From positions 4,402,001 through 4,466,000 of the forward strand of contig NZ_JACYXC010000001.1 of assembly GCF_016031615.1 (NCBI RefSeq): 64,000 bases of DNA, written 5' to 3'. This DNA is from Streptomyces pactum. GTDB taxonomy: Bacteria; Actinomycetota; Actinomycetes; Streptomycetales; Streptomycetaceae. Of this stretch, positions 17,673-25,646 are shown in pieces (positions within the stretch are counted from its first letter, which is position 1; the number at the start of each line of letters is the position of its first letter). A program made the position numbers and the translations under genes. The notes beneath the pieces were generated by a model. The model saw only the letters and a list, made by a program, of their open reading frames with translations. It did no database searches and had not been told where the DNA came from.

Positions 17673-18086
17673 GTGGGCGTGGATACCCAGGCTGGCGTTT
17701 TTCCTCCTCGCCCACTGCGGGGGGTGAGGGCCGTGTACGCGAGGCAGAGCAGTTGCCCCGCCGACTTCGCCGAGGTCACCGTGGACTTCGAGCCCTGGGA
17801 GGAGGGGATCACGTTCGAGGCGGCCGCAACGCCGGCCACGCGCGGGTACGTCGAGGGTCCCGAGCTGGCCGCCTACCGGGATGCCTTCGGCGAGGGCATC
17901 CGTGAGGAGCTGACGGGGCTGGGCGCCGGGATCACCGTGGCGGTGGCGGTGGTGCTGCGGGAGGTACGGGTCCACGAGGTCGATTCGCATCCCGGCGCGT
18001 TCCGGGAGGTTGGACGCGTTGCCGTGCGCAGGGCCCTCGCCCTGGCCTACGGCCCACCGCCACGTCCCAAGCGCCGACGCAGGTGA
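17673..18086 (+). CDS. Stand-alone elongation factor G domain IV-like protein
   Basis: 137 residues. Apart from a short N-terminus, the whole protein lines up by eye with domain IV of EF-G. YARQSSCPADFAEVTVDFEP fits FVRQSGGRGQYGHVVIEVEP. GPELAAYRDAFGEGIREEL fits VPKEYIPAVEKGIREAM. REVRVHEVDSHPGAFREVGR fits the GSYHDVDSSEMAFKIAG segment. There is no GTPase domain. Domain IV of EF-G reaches into the ribosomal A site, so this protein may touch the ribosome or be a remnant put to a new use. The tail is basic (RPKRRRR), which fits RNA binding. Starts at 17673 and 17679 are both possible; neither has a strong ribosome site. Confidence 0.75.
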   Translation: MGVDTQAGVFPPRPLRGVRAVYARQSSCPADFAEVTVDFEPWEEGITFEAAATPATRGYVEGPELAAYRDAFGEGIREELTGLGAGITVAVAVVLREVRVHEVDSHPGAFREVGRVAVRRALALAYGPPPRPKRRRR

Positions 18087-18670
18087 GTCGACCCGGCACC
18101 GCCGGAGGCCGGAGCCGGCCCTCACGCCGCGCCGCCGGTCGCCGGAGGCCGGCCCCTACGCTCCGCGCCGCCGGGCTCAGGACGCAGGCCCTCACGCCGC
18201 GCACCGGACGCCGTAGGCCGGCTGTACGCCTCGCCGCCGGTCGCCGGAGATCACCCGGGCCGCCTCGCTGCCGGTCGCCGCAGGTCACCCGGGCGGTCTC
18301 GCCGTGCCGGTCGGCGCAGCTCGGCTGGGCCGCCTCGCCGCCGGTCGCCGTAGGTCGTCCGGGCCGCCTGGTCGGGCCGGTCGCTGCAGACCGGTCGTAC
18401 CTGGGGCTGACGCGGCCCGGCCGGGGCGGGCCTACGGCCCGCCGCCGCGCCCCAACTCCCGTGTCTCCGGTTGTGGTCCGCACCGTCCCGCCGCTCGGCC
18501 GGGGTCGGGCCGTCCGGGGGTCGACGCCTCGGCCGTAACCGGTCACCGGGCCACCGCCGGGCCGGTGATGGCCGGGCCGGTGGTGGCTGGGCCTCCCAGC
18601 GGGCCGGGCCGCCCGGGGGTGGTGGCCGGACCGTCCGGGGGTAGGGGCCGGGGCGCCCGGGGGTGGGGGG
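18087..18670. repeat. Minisatellite-like spacer of 580 bp
   Basis: Between 18090 and 18400 an imperfect unit of about 35-45 bp recurs at least six times, built on CGCCGCCGGTCGCCG followed by (G/T/C)AG(G/A)T and CGGGCCGCC. From 18540 to 18660 GGGCCGGTGGTGGCC-like elements repeat. No gene is supported. It separates the EF-G-like gene from a convergent lipoprotein gene. Confidence 0.55.
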
Positions 18671-19411
18671 TCAGGCGGTGGGGACGGCCATGGTCTTCTT
18701 GGCTAGTTCGAAGGCCGGGACCATGGCACGGTGCTCCTCGGTGTCCAGCCCGCCGAGGTGCACCACGACCGCGCCCTGCGGCGTCACCAGGGCCAGCGCG
18801 CGCTCCTCCTTGGTGACGTCCGCCTCCTTGTTGTGGGTGGTGTAGGTGACCTCGGTGGCGTTCAGGCCCGCGGCCTTGACCGGGCTGTACTTCTGCCCGG
18901 CGGGCTGTTCGGCGTCGGCCACGAAGCCCTCCAGCACCTTCCTGGAGTCCCCGCCACCGGCGCTCGCCTTGCCGGTGTAGACCCGGATGAAGCCGACGTG
19001 ACCGGCGGGCTTGGCATCGAGTTCGCAGGTCAGGCGGACCTCGCCCTGCTTGGTGAGTTCTTCGAGGAGTTCGGCGACCTCGGGGTCGTCGGAGCCGGTC
19101 TCCTCGATCGCCCCGGCCTTCCAGGACTTCGCCAGGTCGAAGGTGACCGGCAGCGTGCAGGCGGTTCCCTTGGCGCCGACTTGCTTGCCGGACGACGCGG
19201 CCGGGCCCGTCGCCCCGGCGTCCTTGCCCCCGTCCTTGCCGCCGCTCTCCGCGCCGCCGTCCTTCCCGCTGTTCTGCCGGCCGTTCTGGGCGGCGGACCG
19301 GTTGTCGTTCCCGCTGTCGTCGTCACCGGACTGGCCGGAACAGCCGGCGAGCACGCCGATCACCAACGTCGCGACCGCCGCGCCCACCACTGCTCTGCCA
19401 GATCCACGCAT
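18671..19411 (-). CDS. Secreted lipoprotein of unknown function
   Basis: 246 residues. A lipoprotein signal peptide (GAAVATLVIGVLAGCSG) gives a lipobox with acylated Cys25. A 55-residue Asp/Gly/Lys/Ser-rich linker follows, then a folded domain with two cysteines (GTACTLPVTF and VRLTCELDA), VGFIRVYTGKAS, and EVTYTTHNKEADVTKEERALALVTPQG. It resembles actinomycete lipoproteins annotated only as hypothetical. ATG 19411 places the lipobox correctly; upstream in-frame starts would spoil the signal peptide. The 313 bp between it and the next gene contain its promoter region and GC-rich spacer. Confidence 0.85.
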   Translation of the reverse strand: MRGSGRAVVGAAVATLVIGVLAGCSGQSGDDDSGNDNRSAAQNGRQNSGKDGGAESGGKDGGKDAGATGPAASSGKQVGAKGTACTLPVTFDLAKSWKAGAIEETGSDDPEVAELLEELTKQGEVRLTCELDAKPAGHVGFIRVYTGKASAGGGDSRKVLEGFVADAEQPAGQKYSPVKAAGLNATEVTYTTHNKEADVTKEERALALVTPQGAVVVHLGGLDTEEHRAMVPAFELAKKTMAVPTA

Positions 19412-19724
19412 CTCGGTGTTCCCGCCCTGTACGCGGGACCGTGCCCGCCGTGCCGAAAATTCGCCGAAGCATATACCGGCGGGAACGGCTCGGACGATCA
19501 CGGTTCCGCACCGGACCGGTGGCCCCGCCACCGCAGGTCAGCCGGGTCACCGAACCCGGCCGACGCACCTCGCCGGCACGGGGTCGGCGGTACGGGGCAG
19601 CGGTGCCGGGTCAGCGGTGCGGAGCCACCGCGGGCCGTGCCCGGCGCACCCGGTTCCCCGGCGGCCGGTGAGCCCGGTCGCCGGGGAGTCCGGTCGTCGC
19701 TGAGCGGGGCGCCGGCGAGTCCGG

Positions 19725-21230
19725 TCAGCCGTGCGGGGTCGCCAGCAGGCCGCAGGACGCGTGGGTGATGGTGCCGTCGGGCGCGAAGAACACCCGGGTC
19801 TCGTAGAGCCCGGAGACGGCGCTGAGGAAGTCCGGCTGTCCGTAGTGGTGGACCTGGAGGCCGAGCCGGTCGCAGTACGCCTCCATGACGGTGCGCATCG
19901 TCGCGCCCCGCACGTCGGCCGGGGTGACCCCGTGCAGCCATCCCGCACCCGCGCGGATCTCCTCCCCGGTGATCTCCGGGTCGGTGCCCGGGGCCGGCAG
20001 CCGTTCGTCGGTCACCACCCAGAACTCGTTGCCCAGCGAGGTGAAGACGTACCCGGCCACACCTGCCGCCGTCCGCGCCAGCGCGACCGCGAACGCCTCG
20101 CAGTGCACGTACGGCCGCAGGTCCAGTCGCCCCCCGGCCAGTTCGGGCACGTCGGCGTCGGGCGCCAGTCCGGCCGCCGCCCGGAACCGGTCGCGGATGT
20201 CCTCGGTGCCCGCCGCCCAGGCGAACCACCGTTCGTCGAGGTCGTAGGCGCCGAGCCGCCGCGCTTTCAGTCCGCCCCCGGGGAACCGGAGTTCGCCCGC
20301 CGCCTCGTCCCACACCGGTGGCCGGCCGTCGAACTCCAGGTGCTGGTCGGCGTACTCCACCATCGCCCGCGTCCGCCGGATCGAGTACGCGATCTCCGCC
20401 GCCGCCACCGGCAGCAGCGACTCGGGGAACATCAGCTCCGGGTGCGCGCCGGGCGTGCGGCGCGGCTCGATCAGCTCCTGCTCCGGCGCCCGGGCCGAGA
20501 CCGGTTCGCCGCCGTCCGCGCCGGTCACCACGATGTCGCCGATCCGGTCCCCGCCGATGTCCACCACGACCCGGTCCCCGCCGGGCAGCACCCCGGCGAC
20601 CTGCCCGGGTCCGTACTCCGGCTCGATCCCGTGCCGCTTGAACCAGCCCTGCACGGTCTTCAGCGCGGGCCCCGGCAGCAGCGCCGCCCCGTTGCGGAGC
20701 GGCTGTTCCAGCCGCCCGGCCCGCGGCTCGGCCTTCGGTACCGCCGGGTCGTCCACCACCAGGAAGGCGCGTCCCCGCTCGTTGATGACGGCGATCGCCC
20801 CGCCCCGCGCGTCCAGCAACCCCATGCAGATGAGCATCAGGTGGTCGGCGGCGAGCCGCGGGTTGGGGAAGTGGTTGAGGTCGAGCATGCGCTCGGTCAG
20901 CTCCGGTATGCCCTCGCGCTCCCCGAACTCCCGCAGCTCGCCCGCCCGCTGCGCCCCCGCGGTCTCCCGGAAGCCGTCGTTCCCCCAGGCCCAGAGCCAG
21001 GTTCCGTCCAGGGCGTAGGTGCCGAGGATGTGGCCGCGCAGCGTCACCCCGGAACGCGCCACCATCGGCTCGTCCAGGTTGTAGTACGTGGCACCGTGCG
21101 GCACCAGCCGGTCGAAGAGGTCCAGCTGCTCGCAGACCCAGCCCAGGTGCGGCCGGGCGGCGCTGGTGAGCTGTTCGCTGAAGGTCCCGCCGGTGCCGTG
21201 CGGTCCGGGGTTTCCGTTGCTTGCGTGCAT
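19725..21230 (-). CDS. DUF6882-like protein with two repeated halves
   Basis: 501 residues, cytoplasmic, no membrane segment. Two halves share a pattern: LGTYALDGTWLWAWGND near 90 and LGAYDLDERWFAWAAGTED near 320, each followed by an Ala-rich helical segment. That phrase is typical, as I recall, of DUF6882 proteins, which are of unknown function and often found near conflict or secretion loci. The C-terminal quarter (GNEFWVVTDERLPAPG, LGLQVHHYGQPDFLS) may be a third related module. ATG 21230 has no clear ribosome site. It seems to stand alone. Confidence 0.7.
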   Translation of the reverse strand: MHASNGNPGPHGTGGTFSEQLTSAARPHLGWVCEQLDLFDRLVPHGATYYNLDEPMVARSGVTLRGHILGTYALDGTWLWAWGNDGFRETAGAQRAGELREFGEREGIPELTERMLDLNHFPNPRLAADHLMLICMGLLDARGGAIAVINERGRAFLVVDDPAVPKAEPRAGRLEQPLRNGAALLPGPALKTVQGWFKRHGIEPEYGPGQVAGVLPGGDRVVVDIGGDRIGDIVVTGADGGEPVSARAPEQELIEPRRTPGAHPELMFPESLLPVAAAEIAYSIRRTRAMVEYADQHLEFDGRPPVWDEAAGELRFPGGGLKARRLGAYDLDERWFAWAAGTEDIRDRFRAAAGLAPDADVPELAGGRLDLRPYVHCEAFAVALARTAAGVAGYVFTSLGNEFWVVTDERLPAPGTDPEITGEEIRAGAGWLHGVTPADVRGATMRTVMEAYCDRLGLQVHHYGQPDFLSAVSGLYETRVFFAPDGTITHASCGLLATPHG

Positions 21231-21421
21231 GGGTGTCGTCAGTCCGTAGGTAGGGGTCGGTCGGTGCGGGGTGGTGCCGGTGGTGTCGCCGGTACATGGT
21301 GCGCGTGATACCAGCGATGTGCGTGGTGCGTGTGGTGCGCGTACGCATAGGAGTGACCCCGGCCCGTACGCCCCCGGTTCCGGCCGGACGCGCCCGGTAC
21401 CCGGTGGTTACGCACCCGTGA

Positions 21422-21940
21422 TCAGTCCGGCCCGTCCCCCGTACCGTCCGCCGGCCGATCCGGCGGGAGGGCCGCCACACCGTCCGCCGGGCCGTCGCCC
21501 GCCGGATCGCCGTCCTCGGGGCCGACCGCCGTGTTCACCGTGAACCACACCGTCTTGCCGACGCCGGACGGTCGCGGCTGGGCGTTCCAGTCGTCCGCCA
21601 GCGCCGCCACCAGCGCCAGCCCGCGCCCGGACTCGGCGTACAGGCCGGCCGTGCGCGGCTGCGGCAACTCGTCGCCGGCGTCGGAGACCTCCACCCGCAG
21701 CTCCTTGCCGTCGAGCATGCAGCGGGTCTTGATCAACCGCCCCTGTGGGACGTGTGCGTGCCGGACCGCGTTCGTCATCAGTTCGCTCAGCAGCAGGACG
21801 GCCGTCTCCGCCGCATCCTCCGGCACCCGCCACAGCAGCGCCTGCACGCGCAGTAGTCCGCGCGCCCGCCGGACGCTCCGTGGGTGGCGGGGCAGCAGCC
21901 AGTCAACGTCCCTCGGTGGAAGGGGATTTCCGTCGTTCAT
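21422..21940 (-). CDS. SpoIIAB-like ATP-binding regulator
   Basis: 172 residues of the HATPase_c_2 type, related to anti-sigma factor kinases. The N box is LLLSELMTNAVRHAH, followed by RVEVSDAGDELPQP (G1) and ESGRGLALVAALADDW (G2). The last 40 residues are a Gly/Asp/Pro-rich tail. It is divergent from the XRE/DUF5753 gene with 91 bp between start codons. In Streptomyces this class of ATPase is commonly found beside WhiJ-type regulators and DUF397 proteins, forming a developmental regulatory triad. Its exact partner here is not proven. Confidence 0.9.
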   Translation of the reverse strand: MNDGNPLPPRDVDWLLPRHPRSVRRARGLLRVQALLWRVPEDAAETAVLLLSELMTNAVRHAHVPQGRLIKTRCMLDGKELRVEVSDAGDELPQPRTAGLYAESGRGLALVAALADDWNAQPRPSGVGKTVWFTVNTAVGPEDGDPAGDGPADGVAALPPDRPADGTGDGPD

Positions 21941-22031
21941 GGCGTAAAGGTTGCTGGCCTGTGCTTACGGTTCGTAGTAGCGACATGAGTACGCACGGTG
22001 GTGTACTCAGTGGGCACCGAGGGGCGGGCAG

Positions 22032-22844
22032 GTGACGGAGACGACTTCCCAGCCGCCGATGGCGTGGCGGTACTGCGGCAACCAGATCAAGCTGTGGCGT
22101 ACGCGGGCGAACGTGACGCGCCAGCAACTGGCCAAGGAGGCGAACTACGGGTACGACTCGGTCCGGTCGATGGAACAGGGGCGCCGCAAGCCGACGCTCC
22201 GGCTGCTGGAGATCGCGGACGAGATGTGCGGCGCGCACGGGCTGCTGCTCGCGGCCCAGGACTACCTCAAGCCGGAGAAGTTCCGCGAGTACGCGCGGGA
22301 ATTCATCGAGTATGAGGCCGAGGCGTTGACCTTGAACTGGTACGAACCGCTGCTCATTCCCGGCCTGCTCCAGACCGAGGAGTACGCGCGGGCGCTGATC
22401 GGGGGAAACTGTCCACCGCTCGACGACGAGACGGTGGAGGTACGAGTCGCGGCGCGGTTGGAGCGTCAGGCTGTGCTGGACAAACCCACTCGGGCGTTCG
22501 GCTTCGTCATCGGCGAGGCTGCGCTCCGGGAGCAGGTCGGAGGCAGGGAGGTGCACCGACGCCAGATGCGCCGGCTCATCGAGGTGGGCGAACGGCGTCA
22601 TGTGTGCGTCCAGGTCATGCGTTTCTGTCGGAGCTTCCACCCCGGTCTGCTGGGCTCCTTTGTTCTGTTGGAGACCCCTGACCACGAACAGTTGGCCTAC
22701 ATCGAGGGGCAGGAGACGGGCATGCTGCTCGATGACCGGGCGAAGGTGAGCGTGATCCGCCAACGCCATGACATGATCCTCCAGCGGGCCCTCGGCCCCG
22801 AGGAATCGGCGTGCTTCATCGGCGAGTTGGCGGAGGAGCTATGA
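22032..22844 (+). CDS. WhiJ-type XRE regulator (HTH plus DUF5753)
   Basis: 270 residues. The N-terminal XRE helix-turn-helix (about 15-70; QLAKEANYGYDSVRSMEQGRRKP) is followed by a DUF5753 sensor domain (LNWYEPLLIPGLLQTEEYARAL, RRHVCVQVMRF, LGSFVLLETPDHEQLAYIE). WhiJ-type proteins repress developmental genes and are controlled by a small DUF397 partner. GTG 22032 follows GAGGGGC. It overlaps the DUF397 gene by ATGA, so the pair is cotranslated. The SpoIIAB-like gene is divergent. Confidence 0.95.
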   Translation: MTETTSQPPMAWRYCGNQIKLWRTRANVTRQQLAKEANYGYDSVRSMEQGRRKPTLRLLEIADEMCGAHGLLLAAQDYLKPEKFREYAREFIEYEAEALTLNWYEPLLIPGLLQTEEYARALIGGNCPPLDDETVEVRVAARLERQAVLDKPTRAFGFVIGEAALREQVGGREVHRRQMRRLIEVGERRHVCVQVMRFCRSFHPGLLGSFVLLETPDHEQLAYIEGQETGMLLDDRAKVSVIRQRHDMILQRALGPEESACFIGELAEEL

Positions 22845-23092
22845 ATGGCGAGCTGACCTGGGTCAGGTCCAGTTACAGCGACAGCTCCGGCGGCGCTTGT
22901 GTCGAAGTCGCCGTTTCGTGGAGGAAGTCCAGCTACAGCGACGGCAGCGGCGGAAACTGCGTCGAGATGGCCGCCTGCCCCGGCACCGTCCACGTCCGGG
23001 ACTCCAAGGACAAGGCCGGGCCGCGGCTCACCTTCACCCCTGAAGCCTGGGCCGCGTTCGTCGCCTTCGCCGCCGCGCAGCCGGTGGACTGA
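22841..23092 (+). CDS. DUF397 protein with a duplicated N-terminal motif
   Basis: 83 residues. DUF397 proteins are small partners of WhiJ-type regulators and probably bind them to relieve repression. Here the N-terminal half of the domain is present twice in a row: WVRSSYSDSSGGACVEVA and WRKSSYSDGSGGNCVEMA, followed by one C-terminal half (VHVRDSKDK and FTPEAWAAFVAF). So the protein is one and a half domains, the result of an in-frame tandem duplication. The start overlaps the regulator stop by 4 nt and has GGAGG before it. Confidence 0.95.
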   Translation: MNGELTWVRSSYSDSSGGACVEVAVSWRKSSYSDGSGGNCVEMAACPGTVHVRDSKDKAGPRLTFTPEAWAAFVAFAAAQPVD

Positions 23093-23310
23093 GGGGGCCG
23101 CGCCTCCCCGGGGCTCGGGTGCCGAGCCCCGGGCTCCGGGTGCCGGGCTTCGAGGCCCGAGCGCTCTTTCTGTGGAACGGGTGGTGAGTTGAACCCGCCC
23201 ACCCACCCACCGCGTGCGCAGACGCGACCGCGCGGCCAGCTTATATGACCATGTGTGACCGACTTGCCGCGCTACGTGTCCACGCTCTACGTTTGCGCTG
23301 ACAAAGAACA

Positions 23311-23343
23311 ACCCCGGCCGGTGCGCCAACACCGAACCGGGGT
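23311..23343 (+). promoter_or_regulatory. Leader hairpin before the winged-helix-like gene
   Basis: ACCCCGG...GGTG (23311-23323) faces CACCG...CCGGGGT (23330-23343), with a small internal mismatch and a 6-nt loop. It lies 33 nt before the start codon, in a locally AT-richer leader. It could act as an attenuator or mRNA stabiliser. Confidence 0.4.
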
Positions 23344-23375
23344 CTGACCATCAAGATCGAACCAGGACCGATCCT

Positions 23376-24521
23376 GTGGCTATTGCCGACTTTATCGCTG
23401 TCCCACGCCCCTTCGCTCCGTCTCCCATGGCCAAGCCCGGCTTCGGGAAGCGTTCCGTTCCTGATCAACCCCCGCGCCAACGTGGTGACTTCGCACATCT
23501 GCCCACGCGTGAGGCGGTCATCGCCACGTACATCGACCGGTTGCCGGACGGTGCCGCGATCGACGCGAAGACGCTGGCCAAGGTGCTGCCGGACTACGGG
23601 CAGCAGGCCGTCCGGTCCGCCCTGAACGCGCTCGGCGCGGCCGGTCACCTGCGCCGCCTGAGCGGGACGGTGGGGGAGGGGCGCACCCAGTGGGTGACCC
23701 GTACGTTCTTCTCCCGCCAGGCCCGGGACGACGCCTGGTGGGCGGCGTTCGCGGAGGGGGACACCTGCCCGGCCACTCCGGCCGCCCCTGCCGTGTCTGC
23801 CGCCCCGGCCGTGCCCGGTGCGCCCGCCGCGCGTGCCGCGTCCGCCGTGCCGGGTGTGGCCGCCGCCCCGGTCGCGCCCGCCGTGCGGGCCGTGCCGGCG
23901 GGTCCGGTCCCGTCCGTACGGGCGGTGGGGCGGGTGGAACGGGCCGTTCGGCCGGAGAGGGGACGTCCCGCCGGGCGTCCCGCGTCCGGCGGGACGCCGA
24001 CGCACCGGACCGGCGGCCCGGCCCCGCGTTCGGCCGGGTACGACGCGCTGGCGTCGCTGGGGCGTACCGACCCCCGGATGACGCTTTCCGCCGCCGAGTG
24101 CGCCGACCTCGAACCGCTCGCCGCCCGCTGGCTGACGCGCGGGACCGGACCCGCCCAGCTGGTCGCGGTGCTCACCGCCGGACTGCCCCGCGAGGTGCAC
24201 TCCCCGGGCGCCCTCGCCCGGTCCCGGCTGACCACCAAGCTGCCGCCGGAACCGGTGCCCGAACCGGCACCGGCGCCGGTGCCCGCCGGTGCCGAGGGTC
24301 CGGCGGCCGGGGCGCGCTGGATCATGGAGTGCACCGGCTGCGGCGTTCCCGGCCGCCCGGAGGCGCTGCCCGGCGGCCTCTGCCGCTCCTGCCGGGGCGA
24401 ACCCGCCGCTTCCGGCACCCCGGGCCCCGACGCGGCCGAGGTGCGCGCCCGGGTCGCCCGGTTGCGCGCGGCGGCGCGTACCCCCGGCGCGTACGCCCCC
24501 GTGCCCGCGTCCGGTCCGTGA
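23376..24521 (+). CDS. Winged-helix-like protein with C-terminal zinc-ribbon-like motif
   Basis: 381 residues of a type that is common in Streptomyces and usually annotated as a MarR-like or helix-turn-helix protein. Residues 35-115 (REAVIATYIDRLPDGAAIDA, LAKVLPDYGQQAVRSALNAL, GHLRRLSG) fit a winged helix. A long Ala/Pro/Val linker follows, then an Ala/Leu-rich helical part (LTLSAAECADLEPLAARWLTR-like). A four-cysteine motif (CTGCGVPG and CRSCRG) looks like a small zinc ribbon. GTG 23376 is the first reasonable start; its ribosome site is weak and sits close to a leader hairpin. The target is unknown. Confidence 0.8.
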   Translation: MAIADFIAVPRPFAPSPMAKPGFGKRSVPDQPPRQRGDFAHLPTREAVIATYIDRLPDGAAIDAKTLAKVLPDYGQQAVRSALNALGAAGHLRRLSGTVGEGRTQWVTRTFFSRQARDDAWWAAFAEGDTCPATPAAPAVSAAPAVPGAPAARAASAVPGVAAAPVAPAVRAVPAGPVPSVRAVGRVERAVRPERGRPAGRPASGGTPTHRTGGPAPRSAGYDALASLGRTDPRMTLSAAECADLEPLAARWLTRGTGPAQLVAVLTAGLPREVHSPGALARSRLTTKLPPEPVPEPAPAPVPAGAEGPAAGARWIMECTGCGVPGRPEALPGGLCRSCRGEPAASGTPGPDAAEVRARVARLRAAARTPGAYAPVPASGP

Positions 24522-24536
24522 GGCGGGCGGACCGCG

Positions 24537-25505
24537 TCACGGGGCCAGCAGGCCGGCCAGCACCGTCCGCACGGCGCCGTCGATGACGGCTTCCCGTTCC
24601 CCCTCGGGGAGCAGGGAGAACGGGCCGTCCAGGACCAGATCGGCCATGCCGTGCACCATGGCCCAGGCCGACGCCTCCGCGGTCGGGCGGCGGTGCGCGG
24701 GCATCCGGCCGGTGGCCAGGAGCTCGTCCAGTGCCGAGGAGAGCAGGTTGAACGCGCGGTACTGGGGTTCCGAGCCGCCGGGCCGGGTGCCGGTCCAGGC
24801 GTCGTCCGGCGATCCGGGGATGCGGCAGAAGGCGGAACGGTAGAGGCCGGGGCGTTCCATGGCGAAGTGGATGTACGCCCGTCCCATCGCCATGAACCGC
24901 TCCTCGGCGACCTCCTCCGGGTCGCCCGGGACCTGCGCGGCGCCCGCTTCCAGCGCATCGGCGAGGGCCACCTGGCCGGCCACCTGGACGGCGTGCAGCA
25001 GTTCGGCCTGGCCGTCGAAGTGCCGGTAGGCGGCGGTCGGGGAGACGCCCACCCGGCGGGCCGCCTCGCGCAGCACCACGCGCTCGGGACCGCCCTCGAC
25101 CGCCAGCTCGACGGCCGCCGCGATCAGGGCGTTGCGCAGGTCGCCGTGGTGGTACCCGGACTTCACGGCCGCGCCCGCACGTCGTACGCGACCGCCGGCC
25201 GGCCGGTCCGCCGCCTTCCCGGCCGCCGTGTTCCCGGCCGCCGTGCTTCCAGCCGTCGTGTTTCCGGCTGTCTTCCGGGCCGCCGCCTTCCCGCCCGGCC
25301 TTCCACCCGTCGCCGGCGGGGAGCCCGCCTCTCCTCCCGCCGCCGGCGGGGAGCCCGCCTCTCCGCCCGCCACCGGCCCGGGGGATGCCGTCCGGTCCGC
25401 CGTGCCGCCCCCCGGCCCGGCCGGGGCCGCCGCCGCCCGGGCCGCCGTACGCCCGGCCCCCTTGCCCGTGGCCGCCCTGCCGGCCTTGCCCGCCTCGTCA
25501 TCCAT
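24537..25505 (-). CDS. TetR-family repressor of the MMPL transporter gene
   Basis: 322 residues. The TetR DNA-binding domain is at about 118-165 (HGDLRNALIAAAVELAVEGG, REAARRVGVSPTAAYRHF). The C-terminal ligand domain resembles TetR_C_33 (MGRAYIHFAMERPGLYRSAF). Before the helix-turn-helix is an unusual 115-residue Ala/Gly/Pro/Lys leader that includes a tandem GGEAGSPPA repeat. ATG 25505 (AGGATTGAGG upstream) is used, but GTG 25166 just before KSGYHHGDL would give the usual family length. Divergent from the MMPL gene, with two operator-like palindromes between them, so it probably represses both itself and the pump. Confidence 0.9.
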   Translation of the reverse strand: MDDEAGKAGRAATGKGAGRTAARAAAAPAGPGGGTADRTASPGPVAGGEAGSPPAAGGEAGSPPATGGRPGGKAAARKTAGNTTAGSTAAGNTAAGKAADRPAGGRVRRAGAAVKSGYHHGDLRNALIAAAVELAVEGGPERVVLREAARRVGVSPTAAYRHFDGQAELLHAVQVAGQVALADALEAGAAQVPGDPEEVAEERFMAMGRAYIHFAMERPGLYRSAFCRIPGSPDDAWTGTRPGGSEPQYRAFNLLSSALDELLATGRMPAHRRPTAEASAWAMVHGMADLVLDGPFSLLPEGEREAVIDGAVRTVLAGLLAP

Positions 25506-25522
25506 GCCCTCAATCCTGCCCC

Positions 25523-25541
25523 ATGTTGACAGCATTAACAT
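25523..25541. promoter_or_regulatory. TetR operator-like palindrome 1
   Basis: A 19-bp near-palindrome, ATGTT(GA)CAGCATTAACAT, with 5-bp ATGTT/AACAT outer arms and a GC/AT-balanced core in otherwise very GC-rich DNA. It lies 18 bp upstream of the tetR ATG and shares its arms and central GCAT with a second copy. Confidence 0.75.
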
Positions 25542-25556
25542 CGGCTGCCAGGGTGG

Positions 25557-25575
25557 ATGTTAACGGCATAAACAT
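25557..25575. promoter_or_regulatory. TetR operator-like palindrome 2
   Basis: A second 19-bp near-palindrome, ATGTTAACGGCATAAACAT, identical to palindrome 1 at 15 of 19 positions by my count. Centre-to-centre distance is 34 bp, about three helical turns. It is 71 bp upstream of the transporter GTG start. Confidence 0.75.
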
Positions 25576-25646
25576 TGATCGGGTGGCCGGCCCGGATTCC
25601 TTTTGCACGTCATGACGTCCTCGGGACGTCGTTGGAGGTGGCACCC

